Below are positions 57,226 through 64,000 of a stretch of DNA of 64,000 nucleotides, piece by piece. Both the position numbers and the translations under genes were made by a program. The stretch covers positions 3,968,001-4,032,000 of the forward strand of contig NZ_CP031704.1 in the NCBI RefSeq assembly GCF_003428335.1, read 5' to 3'. Each line of letters opens with the position of its first letter. The stretch's first letter is position 1. The stretch comes from Solimonas sp. K1W22B-7 (GTDB lineage Bacteria > Pseudomonadota > Gammaproteobacteria > Nevskiales > Nevskiaceae). The notes under the pieces are model-generated. The model ran no database searches, was not told where the DNA came from, and saw nothing but the letters and a program-made list of their open reading frames with translations.

Positions 57226-57723
57226 TCATGCGTTAACCGCCCTTCGGAGTAGTTCTTTGAATTGCTCAACTTGAACTGCGGACGAAAAGAGTCGGACAGG
57301 AACGATATAGAAGATAGTGTCATTGGGGTATAGCAGGAACAGCCCGTTTCCGAACTTCCATTTGACCAAATCAGACCACGGTACGACACCATGCCCACGG
57401 TCGCTTTCTACCTTCAATGCTTCATCGGTCACCACATACCGCTGTGTTGCGTGAATCGCTTTGTACTGCCTGTACGTCCGCTTGGCTTTGTAAGGCCATA
57501 CTCCAAATGAGATAGCCATGTATGCCAACAAGGCCAGAACAAACCATTTGCCACTTCCAGCGTGAAATTTTGGCGGGCCAAAAAAAGCTTGCCAAAGAAC
57601 GACCACTGCGAGGAGTAGAATTAGGACTCCTGCCGCTAAAAAAAACGGCCGAGGCTTGATGTCTAGCCATTGCGCAATAACGTAGTCTCGTTCCGCAATC
57701 TGGCCCTCAAGTTCGATGTTCAT
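57226..57723 (-). CDS. YcxB-like membrane protein
   Basis: The 165-residue product (start MNIELEGQIAERDYVIAQWL, ATG 57723) has two TM segments (about 26-46 and 62-82) and a C-terminal domain with RYVVTDEALKVESDRGHGVV, PWSDLVKWKFGNGLFLLYPN and FKELLRRAV, as in YcxB C-terminal-like proteins. Function unknown. Confidence 0.65.
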   Translation of the reverse strand: MNIELEGQIAERDYVIAQWLDIKPRPFFLAAGVLILLLAVVVLWQAFFGPPKFHAGSGKWFVLALLAYMAISFGVWPYKAKRTYRQYKAIHATQRYVVTDEALKVESDRGHGVVPWSDLVKWKFGNGLFLLYPNDTIFYIVPVRLFSSAVQVEQFKELLRRAVNA

Positions 57724-57808
57724 GAGCCCCAATGCCAATTAGATTTCATTTTGATACTTAATCCTGACATCCAATTCAGTGTAGTAGGCGGCTCGCTAAG
57801 CCACCTTT

Positions 57809-57838
57809 CGCGACAGGCAGGTCAAGGACCCGCCTACG
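57809..57838. repeat. REP-A palindrome
   Basis: GCGACAGGCAGGTCAAGGAC with its mirror, next to the end of the lipoprotein gene. Confidence 0.7.
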
Positions 57839-57841
57839 GCG

Positions 57842-58393
57842 CTATCCAGCAACGGCAATGCCTCTGATTTCCAAAGGGATGGCATGCATGTAGGGGAACC
57901 TTACCTCCGGCTCGCTGTAGCCCGTATCTTTTCGATCTCCACATCGCTTCATTGATTCAGCATTGACGGCGCTGTACTGGAAGTTAACCCGATGAGTCGT
58001 CATGCACTCCAAGGCTGAAGCCTGGTCTTGAACGTTGGCAAACAGCCGAACGGTTCTTTCAGCGCGGTTCAGCAGGGCAACAATTTCATATTTCTTCCCA
58101 GGATCAATGACAAGATCAGTTTCGTAGGTTCCCCAAAGCGCTACGCTTGCGCCGATAGCCCCTCTTACTTCAACAGTGACGATATGCGATCCAGGGGCCA
58201 ACGGGACGATGGTCGCCGCTTGAACCGGAGTCTTGTCTATCTTTTTTACCGCGACTCCCCACTCTATGGTTCCCAGATATCCAGGATTGTCGACGGGTTC
58301 TGGCGACAACGGCGGAACTACGCGTGGTTCGAAATATGTAGTGACGCAGCCCAGCAGGGCGAGACTGAGAATCGTCAATAGAACTATCTTCAT
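57842..58393 (-). CDS. Lipoprotein of unknown function
   Basis: The 183-residue product starts MKIVLLTILSLALLGCVTTY (ATG 58393), lipobox LLGC. The mature part is beta-rich (PLAPGSHIVTVEVRGAIGAS; DLVIDPGKKYEIVALLNRAE), again PEGA-like, related in style to the 41638 lipoprotein in the cargo block. Role unknown. Confidence 0.55.
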   Translation of the reverse strand: MKIVLLTILSLALLGCVTTYFEPRVVPPLSPEPVDNPGYLGTIEWGVAVKKIDKTPVQAATIVPLAPGSHIVTVEVRGAIGASVALWGTYETDLVIDPGKKYEIVALLNRAERTVRLFANVQDQASALECMTTHRVNFQYSAVNAESMKRCGDRKDTGYSEPEVRFPYMHAIPLEIRGIAVAG

Positions 58394-58488
58394 ATTTCCA
58401 AACACCCGCTAGTGAGGGGCTTGATCCTCATTGTGGCAAGGTCCGCGGATACTGCCCTCAGCATGCCCGCCCCACCCGCCCGGCTCAA

Positions 58489-58506
58489 CCTGACTCCGCT
58501 GTCAGG
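58489..58506. promoter_or_regulatory. Copy 4 of the CCTGAYT-N-CTGTCAGG motif
   Basis: CCTGACTCCGCTGTCAGG has perfect CCTGA/TCAGG arms eight bases apart and lies 59 bp upstream of the 58565 gene. Confidence 0.45.
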
Positions 58507-58564
58507 TCCGCCCGTTTTCCCATGCTAGGCTCGCCGGAGGACAGGCAAGGAAGGCAGGTCACCC

Positions 58565-58954
58565 ATGGGCATCCAGTTCAATCACACCATCGTCTGGTGC
58601 AGGGACCGGCAGAAGTCGGCGGACTTCACGACGCAGATGCTGGGGCTGCCGCCGGCGGTACCGTTCGGGCCTTTCCTGGTGGTGAAGCTGGATAACGCGG
58701 TGTCGGTGGATTTCTACCAGCAGGAGGGGCCGATCTCGCTGCAGCACTACGCTTACCTGGTGGGCGAGGAGGAGTTCGACGCGATCCTTGCGCGTATCCA
58801 GGAGCGCGGCCTGCCCTACTGGGCGGACCCGGGGAAGTCGCAGCCGGGGGAGATCTACCGGCTGTTCGGGGGGCGCGGGGTGTACTTCGATGATCCGGAC
58901 GGGCACAAGCTGGAGGCGATGACGCGGCCTTACGGGCACAGCATGCCGGGGTGA
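58565..58954 (+). CDS. VOC-superfamily protein (glyoxalase/dioxygenase fold)
   Basis: The 129-residue product has two VOC modules: N-terminal FNHTIVWCRDRQKSADFTTQ with a His ligand and FLVVKLDNAVSVDFYQQE; C-terminal YRLFGGRGVYFDDPDGHKLE with a metal-ligand Glu and GHS end. Substrates range from methylglyoxal-type compounds to antibiotics. Preceded by the CCTGA motif. Confidence 0.8.
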   Translation: MGIQFNHTIVWCRDRQKSADFTTQMLGLPPAVPFGPFLVVKLDNAVSVDFYQQEGPISLQHYAYLVGEEEFDAILARIQERGLPYWADPGKSQPGEIYRLFGGRGVYFDDPDGHKLEAMTRPYGHSMPG

Positions 58955-58973
58955 GGGAGCGGGCTTTCCGGGC

Positions 58974-59726
58974 TCAGGGTTGCGCCAGGGCGAGGCAGGC
59001 TTGCTCGTCGGCCTGGTAGCCGGCCGCGGCCATGCAGCCGGCGACCGATGGGGCGGCGGCGTTGCGCGCGAGGTAGTGGCATTCGGCGAGTTGTCCGAAG
59101 CGGTAGGAGACCAGGCAGGCCTTGGCGGCGAGTTCGCCCTTCCAGCCGGAGTCCCTGTACTTGAAGCGCTGCCGCGCGTCGATGAGAACGGTGGGCAGGT
59201 GCGTCAGTTCGTGCGCCAGGGTGTTGATCAACTGTGCGCGCTGCCGGTAGTCGGGCGATCCGTCCGGCAGCAGCGCTCTCCACCGGGCGACCTGGGCGGG
59301 CAGGATGGTGGTGCCGAAGTGCCGGTCGGGATCGATGGCGGTGCTCGCGGTCTGGCCGGGCTCCCAGTTGACCAGGTAGTGCATGCCGCGACGCGGACTG
59401 AGGACGACGTCGGTGTAGACCTCTTCGCCGCCCACCTGGGGCAGGCTGCGGTCTGCGCTGCGTTCCGGCGTGGTGATCCAGCCATTGAAGGCGCGCACGT
59501 CCTGCGCGAACTCGGCGGACCGTATCAGCTGCAGCATTTCGGCCAGGGCTTGCTTGAGGGCCTGGCTGTCGGCGAACTCGGGCTGATAGATGTAGGCCAG
59601 GAAATCCGGTGCGTCGCCGCAGGCCTGGGGGCACCAGCGGGATTCGCTGCCAGGCTGACTCTGGTAGCCCCACCAGGCACAGCCGGACAACAGGCCCGCA
59701 AGCAGGACGGCAACGCACGCTTTCAC
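58974..59726 (-). CDS. HExxH-motif lipoprotein (putative metalloprotease)
   Basis: The 250-residue product starts at GTG 59726, with a lipobox (LLSGC, Cys16) and mature HELTH (His172-His176) in LINTLAHELTHLPTVLIDAR. A metalloprotease-type zinc site is therefore likely. Other features: WEPGQTASTAIDPDRHFGTT and several cysteines. Unknown substrate; minus strand, between convergent neighbours. Confidence 0.65.
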   Translation of the reverse strand: MKACVAVLLAGLLSGCAWWGYQSQPGSESRWCPQACGDAPDFLAYIYQPEFADSQALKQALAEMLQLIRSAEFAQDVRAFNGWITTPERSADRSLPQVGGEEVYTDVVLSPRRGMHYLVNWEPGQTASTAIDPDRHFGTTILPAQVARWRALLPDGSPDYRQRAQLINTLAHELTHLPTVLIDARQRFKYRDSGWKGELAAKACLVSYRFGQLAECHYLARNAAAPSVAGCMAAAGYQADEQACLALAQP

Positions 59727-59877
59727 TGGATGATCCCCACGGCCCGATGTTCCCCGGCGACATGTTGCCATGGGCGGCGGCGGCGGGCTGCGGCCCGTAC
59801 GCGGCGTGCGGACGGTGCGGGCGCGGAACCGGCCGGCGGCGCTAAACTCCCGCACAGGCATCGCCAGGGGCCCGCCC

Positions 59878-60150
59878 ATGTGCCGCAACATCAAGACGCT
59901 GTTCAACTTCGACCCGCCGGCCACCGATGAGGAGATCCGCGCGGCGTCGCTGCAGTTCGTGCGCAAGCTCAGCGGCTTCAACGCGCCTTCCAGGATCAAC
60001 GAGGCGGCTTTCAATCAGGCGCTGGACCAGGTGACGGATGCGGCGGCGCTGCTGATCCGCTCGCTGGTGACGCTGGCGCCGCCGAAGGACCGCGCGGTGG
60101 AACGGGCGCGGATGATGGCGCTGTCGGAGAAGCGGTTCGGCAAGGCTTGA
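59878..60150 (+). CDS. DUF2277 family protein
   Basis: The 90-residue product starts MCRNIKTLFNFDPPATDEEI (ATG 59878), the unmistakable DUF2277 beginning, followed by a helical FVRKLSGFNAPSRINEAAFN. Widespread; function unknown. Confidence 0.85.
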   Translation: MCRNIKTLFNFDPPATDEEIRAASLQFVRKLSGFNAPSRINEAAFNQALDQVTDAAALLIRSLVTLAPPKDRAVERARMMALSEKRFGKA

Positions 60151-60180
60151 GTCTGGCGGGGTGGGCGGTGATCCGGGTGG

Positions 60181-60209
60181 CGCGACAGGCGGGTCATGGA
60201 CCCGCTCTT
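60181..60209. repeat. REP-A palindrome
   Basis: GCGACAGGCGGGTCATGGAC with its mirror, downstream of the DUF2277 gene. Confidence 0.7.
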
Positions 60210-60235
60210 CGTTGGTCCTGGCAGGTTTTACAGAA

Positions 60236-60283
60236 ACCCTCTCCCGGCCTTCGGCCACCCTCTCCCGCAAGCGGGCGAGGGGA
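60236..60283. repeat. REP-B palindrome
   Basis: CCTCTCCCGGCCTTCGGCCA and CTCTCCCGCAAGCGGG lie between the DUF2277 gene and the 60327 gene. Confidence 0.65.
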
Positions 60284-60326
60284 CGGCATCCGGTTTCCGG
60301 GGGTTTCCGTTACTTGGGAGAGGATC

Positions 60327-60656
60327 ATGCGCAGCTTGTTGTTCGCCTTGTTGCTGACCACTGCGGGGCTTTGCCACGCCGGCGTTGTGGAGGATTGCGC
60401 GGCGGATGCGAGGGAGAGGGCCAGGAAGCTGCTGGGCTTTCACTTTGGTTCGGACGAGGATTTCAGCATCGACGACAAGGTGAAGCTGCTGGCGCCGATC
60501 CGCAACCCGGCCAGCCCGAAGCAGAAGCTGGAGGTGCTGGAGGTCTGGGGCTTCCTCTACAAGGGGCAGTACCGGATGCACTTCATCTACAGCCCCAGCC
60601 GCTCGACGCCTTGCCTGCTGATCGGGCAGGAGATCATCGAGTTCGCGAAGCTGTGA
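60327..60656 (+). CDS. Small secreted protein
   Basis: The 109-residue product starts MRSLLFALLLTTAGLCHAGV (ATG 60327, RBS GAGAGGA), with a signal peptide ending at CHAG. The mature domain has two cysteine sites (EDCAAD, TPCLLIGQ) and is beta-rich at the end. Function unknown. Confidence 0.6.
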   Translation: MRSLLFALLLTTAGLCHAGVVEDCAADARERARKLLGFHFGSDEDFSIDDKVKLLAPIRNPASPKQKLEVLEVWGFLYKGQYRMHFIYSPSRSTPCLLIGQEIIEFAKL

Positions 60657-60720
60657 GCGGGACAGGCGGGTGACATCCAGAAGATCGCGGCTGAAGCCGC
60701 TCCCACGAGAGAAAAAACCA

Positions 60721-61350
60721 ATGATCACGATCTACCATCTGGGCGTTTCGCAGTCGGACCGCATTGTCTGGCTGATGGAGGAGCTGGGCCTGCCGTACCA
60801 GCTGGAGTGGTACGACCGCGGGCCGGACCGCCTGGCACCGGCGGAGTACCTGGCCCTGCACCCCGCGTCGATGGCTCCGGTGATCCGCGATGGCGAGCGG
60901 GTGCTGGCGGAGTCCACGGCCATCGTGCAGTACCTCGCGCACAAGTACGGCGGCGGACGCCTGACCGTGGCGCCGAATACGCCGCACTATGCGGACTACC
61001 TGTACTGGCTGCAGTTCAACAACAACGCGATGTCGGGATTCTTCGTCAAGTCCGCCCTGAAGGCTGCGGGCGGCCATGACGGCGGCATCATCGGCAAGAT
61101 GGCGCAGCGCCGTTCCGAGGGGCTGTTCCAGCAGATGGACCGGCACCTGGCCACGAGCGCCTGGCTCGCCGGCGAGGAGTTCACGCTGGCGGACCTGATG
61201 TCCGGGTTTGCGCTGACCACCCTGCCCGCGGTCAGCGGACAGAAGCTGGATGGCCTGCCGAACGTGCAGCGCTATGTGCAGCAGCTGACGCAGCGACCGG
61301 CCTGGCAGAAGGCCATGGCCATTGCCGGGCCGCAGGCCAGGCGGCCCTGA
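60721..61350 (+). CDS. Glutathione S-transferase family protein
   Basis: The 209-residue product starts MITIYHLGVSQSDRIVWLME (ATG 60721), with the thioredoxin-fold GSH site YHLGVSQS and MAPVIRDGERVLAESTAIVQ. The all-helical C-terminal domain ends LPNVQRYVQQLTQRPAWQKA. It binds glutathione and probably detoxifies electrophiles. Followed by a short gap and trehalase. Confidence 0.85.
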   Translation: MITIYHLGVSQSDRIVWLMEELGLPYQLEWYDRGPDRLAPAEYLALHPASMAPVIRDGERVLAESTAIVQYLAHKYGGGRLTVAPNTPHYADYLYWLQFNNNAMSGFFVKSALKAAGGHDGGIIGKMAQRRSEGLFQQMDRHLATSAWLAGEEFTLADLMSGFALTTLPAVSGQKLDGLPNVQRYVQQLTQRPAWQKAMAIAGPQARRP

Positions 61351-61569
61351 GGATGGCAGCGGGTGTTCCCTGGATGACCTGCATGAGGCGCTCGACAACG
61401 GCTAAAGTCCGCAGCATGTTGAATCCTGCCCCCATTCCGGTCACCGGTTCCGCCACCGCTCCCGCCACCGGGTTTCCGGAATGGGCATGCCGCATGCTTT
61501 CCTGTCCCTGGCCAGCCTCCGCCCCGCGGCAGCGGCCTGCATCGACATGCTCGTCAGGGAGCTGAAGGC

Positions 61570-63387
61570 GTGAGCACCGACGTCGCACACGCCTTCGAGT
61601 GGAGCGTCTCCGATGACGGCGTGCTGGGCGCTGCCGACCGCGCGGAGATCCATGCACGCTCCGACTGGGCCCGCGGCCTGCTCAATCGCGTGCGCCATCC
61701 CTCGGTGCCGCCGGTGACGGAGCTGCACCTGCCGCTGGCACAGCCGGTGGTGTCGCAAGGACGCTCCGATCCGTCTCCCGGCCTGGCGAGCCCGCTGATC
61801 GAAGAAGCGCGCAACCTGCGCCTGCACGACGACTTCAAGTCGCTGTCCGACCTGCATCGCTGCGACCAGGATGCCGCCTGGACCGCGCGCTGGCAGGCGG
61901 AGTTCGACGCACTGGCGGTGGTTGTGCCGGAACGCCGGCTCGGTGCCCGGCGCGAACTGCTGCAGCGCTACCTGGCCTCGGCCTACGAGGCGGAAGACCA
62001 CTTCGAGGGGCTCGATTCCCCTCTCGTCCACCCCCAGTGGACGCTCGATCATCCCGACACGCGCGTGCGGGCGGCCTTCGACCACATCGAAGCGCATTGG
62101 TGCAAGCTGGTGAAGACCAGCGCCGGTGCGCGCGGCAGCTCGCTGCTGCGCACGCCCTACCCCTTCCTGATTCCCGCCGGGCGTTTCCGCGAGGCGTACT
62201 ACTGGGACACCGCGTTCGGCATCGATGGGCTGATCGCCACCGGCAGGCTGGAGCTTGCGCGGATGCAGGCCGACAACTTCCTGGAACTGATCCGGCGCTT
62301 CGGCTTCGTGCCCAACGGCAACCGCGACTACTACCTGAGCCGCTCGCAGCCGCCGCTGTCCAGCCGGCTGATCCGCGCGGTGGTGGAGGCCAGCGACAAC
62401 GAGAACCAGCAGCGCGGCGATGCGAAGCGCGCCGCCACCCTGCTGGCCTGGGTACGCGAGCGCGCGCTGCCGCTGCTCGCCAGCGAGTTCCTGGATTTCT
62501 GGTCCAACCCGGAGACGCGCTACGACACGGCCACCGGCCTGCACCACCACTGGGACGCCCTCGAGGCGAAGCGCCCCGAGCGCTACTCGGAGGACGAGGA
62601 GGCCGATCTCGGCAAGACCCTGCGCGACGTGCGCGCCATGACGGAGGCGGGGCTGGATTTCACGATCCTGTATGCCGGCCCCTCGGGGAAGAACGAGATG
62701 TCGGGGTTCGCGCCGGTGATGCTCAATGCGCTGCTCGTGCAGTTCGCCGGTGACGTCGCCTGGCTGGCGGGCTTCGCCGGGGATGAAGCGTTGCAGGCAC
62801 GTTTCTCCGGCCTGGCCGGTGAGCGCCGCGCGTCGATCGATCGGTACCTCTGGGACGACGAGGGCTGTTGCTACCGCAGCCTGCACCTGGAAACCCGCCG
62901 GCGCAGCAGCGGCATCGGCTTCACCGTGTTCGCACCGCTGTTCGCGGGCATTGCCTCGGCGCGCCAGGCGGAGCGCGTGCTGCAGGCCGCGCAGCCGCTG
63001 CTGCGGCGCGGCGGCATCGCCGGGTCCAGCCGCCTCGATTCGCTGCACCAGTGGGACGGCGACAACGGCTGGGCGCCGGCGCAGGTGATGGCAGTGCGCG
63101 GGCTGCAGCGCTACGGGTTCGATGCGGCCGCGCGCGATATCGCGCAGCGCTGGGTTGAGGCGCTCAGCACGGTATTCGAGCGGCACGGCGGCTTCTTCGA
63201 GCGCATCAACGTCGAGACGCTCGACCTGCCGCTGCGCAAGGGTCACCAGTATCCCGTCCAGGAAGGTTTTCTCTGGACCAATTCCAGCTTTGTGTGGATG
63301 GCCACCGAGGTGCTCGGCCATCCGCTGATTCCCATCGCGGGGCCAAGTACCCCGCCAAGCGGCCCGCCGTCCGTGGCCGCATCCTGA
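61570..63387 (+). CDS. Trehalase-like glycoside hydrolase (GH37 type)
   Basis: The 605-residue product starts at GTG 61570 (RBS GGGAGCTGAAGG). It has GH37 signatures: GRFREAYYWDTAFGIDGLIA (about 203-222), FVPNGNRDYYLSRSQPP, HQWDGDNGWAPAQVMAVRG (about 493) and HQYPVQEGFLWTNSSFVW near the end. The general-acid region reads TEAGLDFTILYA where E. coli TreA has SGWDFSSRW, so an important tryptophan/arginine stretch differs. It may be a trehalase or a related glucosidase. No signal peptide, so cytoplasmic. Confidence 0.75.
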   Translation: MSTDVAHAFEWSVSDDGVLGAADRAEIHARSDWARGLLNRVRHPSVPPVTELHLPLAQPVVSQGRSDPSPGLASPLIEEARNLRLHDDFKSLSDLHRCDQDAAWTARWQAEFDALAVVVPERRLGARRELLQRYLASAYEAEDHFEGLDSPLVHPQWTLDHPDTRVRAAFDHIEAHWCKLVKTSAGARGSSLLRTPYPFLIPAGRFREAYYWDTAFGIDGLIATGRLELARMQADNFLELIRRFGFVPNGNRDYYLSRSQPPLSSRLIRAVVEASDNENQQRGDAKRAATLLAWVRERALPLLASEFLDFWSNPETRYDTATGLHHHWDALEAKRPERYSEDEEADLGKTLRDVRAMTEAGLDFTILYAGPSGKNEMSGFAPVMLNALLVQFAGDVAWLAGFAGDEALQARFSGLAGERRASIDRYLWDDEGCCYRSLHLETRRRSSGIGFTVFAPLFAGIASARQAERVLQAAQPLLRRGGIAGSSRLDSLHQWDGDNGWAPAQVMAVRGLQRYGFDAAARDIAQRWVEALSTVFERHGGFFERINVETLDLPLRKGHQYPVQEGFLWTNSSFVWMATEVLGHPLIPIAGPSTPPSGPPSVAAS

Positions 63388-63429
63388 GCGACGAGAGGAT
63401 CTGTTGCAGCGCTACCTGCTGCGTGCCCA

Positions 63430-63452
63430 GCGCCGCCAGGAGCTGGCGGCGC
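63430..63452. terminator. Hairpin between convergent genes
   Basis: GCGCCGCCA and TGGCGGCGC form a perfect nine-base-pair stem with a GGAGC loop. No T-run is seen on either side, but its position between the trehalase and 63465 stop codons suggests shared transcription end. Confidence 0.4.
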
Positions 63453-63464
63453 AGCCTCAAGCCA

Positions 63465-63953
63465 CTACATGATGCGGAAACCCAGGCCCTGCCCGCGGGC
63501 GGCGCTCTCCACGAACAGGCGGGTCAGTTCGCTGAACATGCCGAACACCTCCTCGGTCTCCTGCGCGTAGTGCTGGCCGTGGTAGATCTCGCCGTAGTCC
63601 AGCGAGCGTATGGCCGCCATCACGCGATTGCGCTCGCGCAGCAGGGCCAGCAGCCGCAGGGACAGCTTGCGGACGCTGTCGACGCTGATCACGCCGCAGA
63701 ACTCGCCGTTGCAGCCGCCCTCGATCATCTGTTCGCCGGTGGCGCCGCCTAGGCCGAGCTTGCCTTCGAGCAGGTTCTGCACCAGGTCCCAGGCATCCTC
63801 CACGCTGTGCAGCACGCAGGGCGGCAGCGGGTCGTCGCTGCCGTTGGCCGGGAACCGCTGCGCCGTCAGGAAGGCGTCCAGCGCCGTCTGGTCGCTCCAC
63901 ACCTGCATCAGCGCGGGACCGTCCACGCTGAAATACTCGCCACCCATGCTCAT
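63465..63953 (-). CDS. DUF1877/YfbM-like protein (tentative)
   Basis: The 162-residue product is hydrophilic (MSMGGEYFSVDGPALMQVWS). The phrases LHSVEDAWDLVQNLLEGKLG and NGEFCGVISVDSVRKLSLRL resemble DUF1877/YfbM-type proteins, but I could not confirm this. There is no signal or TM. The gene is the last in the window. Confidence 0.5.
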   Translation of the reverse strand: MSMGGEYFSVDGPALMQVWSDQTALDAFLTAQRFPANGSDDPLPPCVLHSVEDAWDLVQNLLEGKLGLGGATGEQMIEGGCNGEFCGVISVDSVRKLSLRLLALLRERNRVMAAIRSLDYGEIYHGQHYAQETEEVFGMFSELTRLFVESAARGQGLGFRIM

Positions 63954-64000
63954 GCGCTGTCCATCGTCTTCGTCGCGCGGTGCCGCGCGGCATTAGAGTG

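Noticed and set aside
61441-63321. A minus-strand open frame opposite the trehalase gene
   Set aside because: No ribosome site or motif; the plus strand has the trehalase signatures.
1-64000. tRNA, rRNA or riboswitch genes
   Set aside because: Reading both strands I found no cloverleaf with conserved tRNA positions, no rRNA segment, and no known riboswitch core.

Overview
The window is GC-rich DNA from a proteobacterium, most likely a gammaproteobacterium of the Xanthomonadales/Nevskiales type. This is inferred from composition and from genes such as an EptA-type lipid A phosphoethanolamine transferase, a GH37-type trehalase and DUF2277/DUF6928 proteins. It has three parts: host flank (about 1-13.9 kb), a late-gene block of a short-tailed phage interrupted by toxin/immunity cargo (about 13.9-50.75 kb, essentially all minus strand), and a second host flank (about 50.76-64 kb).

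Left flank: part of a membrane sensor; a secreted repeat protein; a 1518-residue ExeM/NucH-type secreted nuclease; an eptA-like gene overlapped by a histidine kinase, with an array of 11-bp GTCA repeats upstream; a lipoprotein related to intradiol dioxygenases; a DUF6928 protein; and a frameshifted acetyltransferase gene.

Phage block, in transcription order (from 50.75 kb downwards): late leader with promoter-proximal terminators, holin, membrane protein, TerS, TerL, portal and a small portal-adjacent protein; then cargo (pesticin-like lysozyme with two periplasmic immunity-like proteins, REP-rich host-like genes, a papain-fold (Tox-PL) toxin with Imm35 and further small immunity-like genes); then scaffold, coat, adaptors and tail/DNA-stabilisation protein; then a Toxin_44 cassette; then tail and ejection genes; then a lysozyme-like effector, a lipase-like effector and a zeta-toxin-like gene, each followed by small membrane or lipoprotein genes. 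No integrase, repressor, replication gene, tRNA or CRISPR array is visible.

The unusual feature is that the toxins fall into two families by their N-terminal trunk. Three proteins (starting at 27312, 19775 and 17289) share a GYR...FMDGF.GxDFV..LQ head. Two (starting at 45283 and 38309) share an RRAL.GP..G..FLQD head and a second block (SQ..xRG-[ED]-[IV]-DW). The C-terminal halves differ: Toxin_44, lysozyme-like, lipase-like, pesticin-like and papain-fold. Cassettes end in their own terminators, and near-identical leader repeats bracket one of them. I infer a phage particle whose internal proteins have become a polymorphic-toxin delivery platform, with immunity genes kept by the lysogen. This is a hypothesis from sequence, not an established system.

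Right flank: two SUKH (SMI1/KNR4) membrane proteins around a cold-shock/excalibur protein, then many small lipoprotein, membrane and enzyme genes separated by REP-like palindromes, ending with glutathione transferase, trehalase and a small hypothetical. Two 268-269-bp three-hairpin elements, at 30135 and 53278, have the same layout and conserved loops but different, still-pairing arms.
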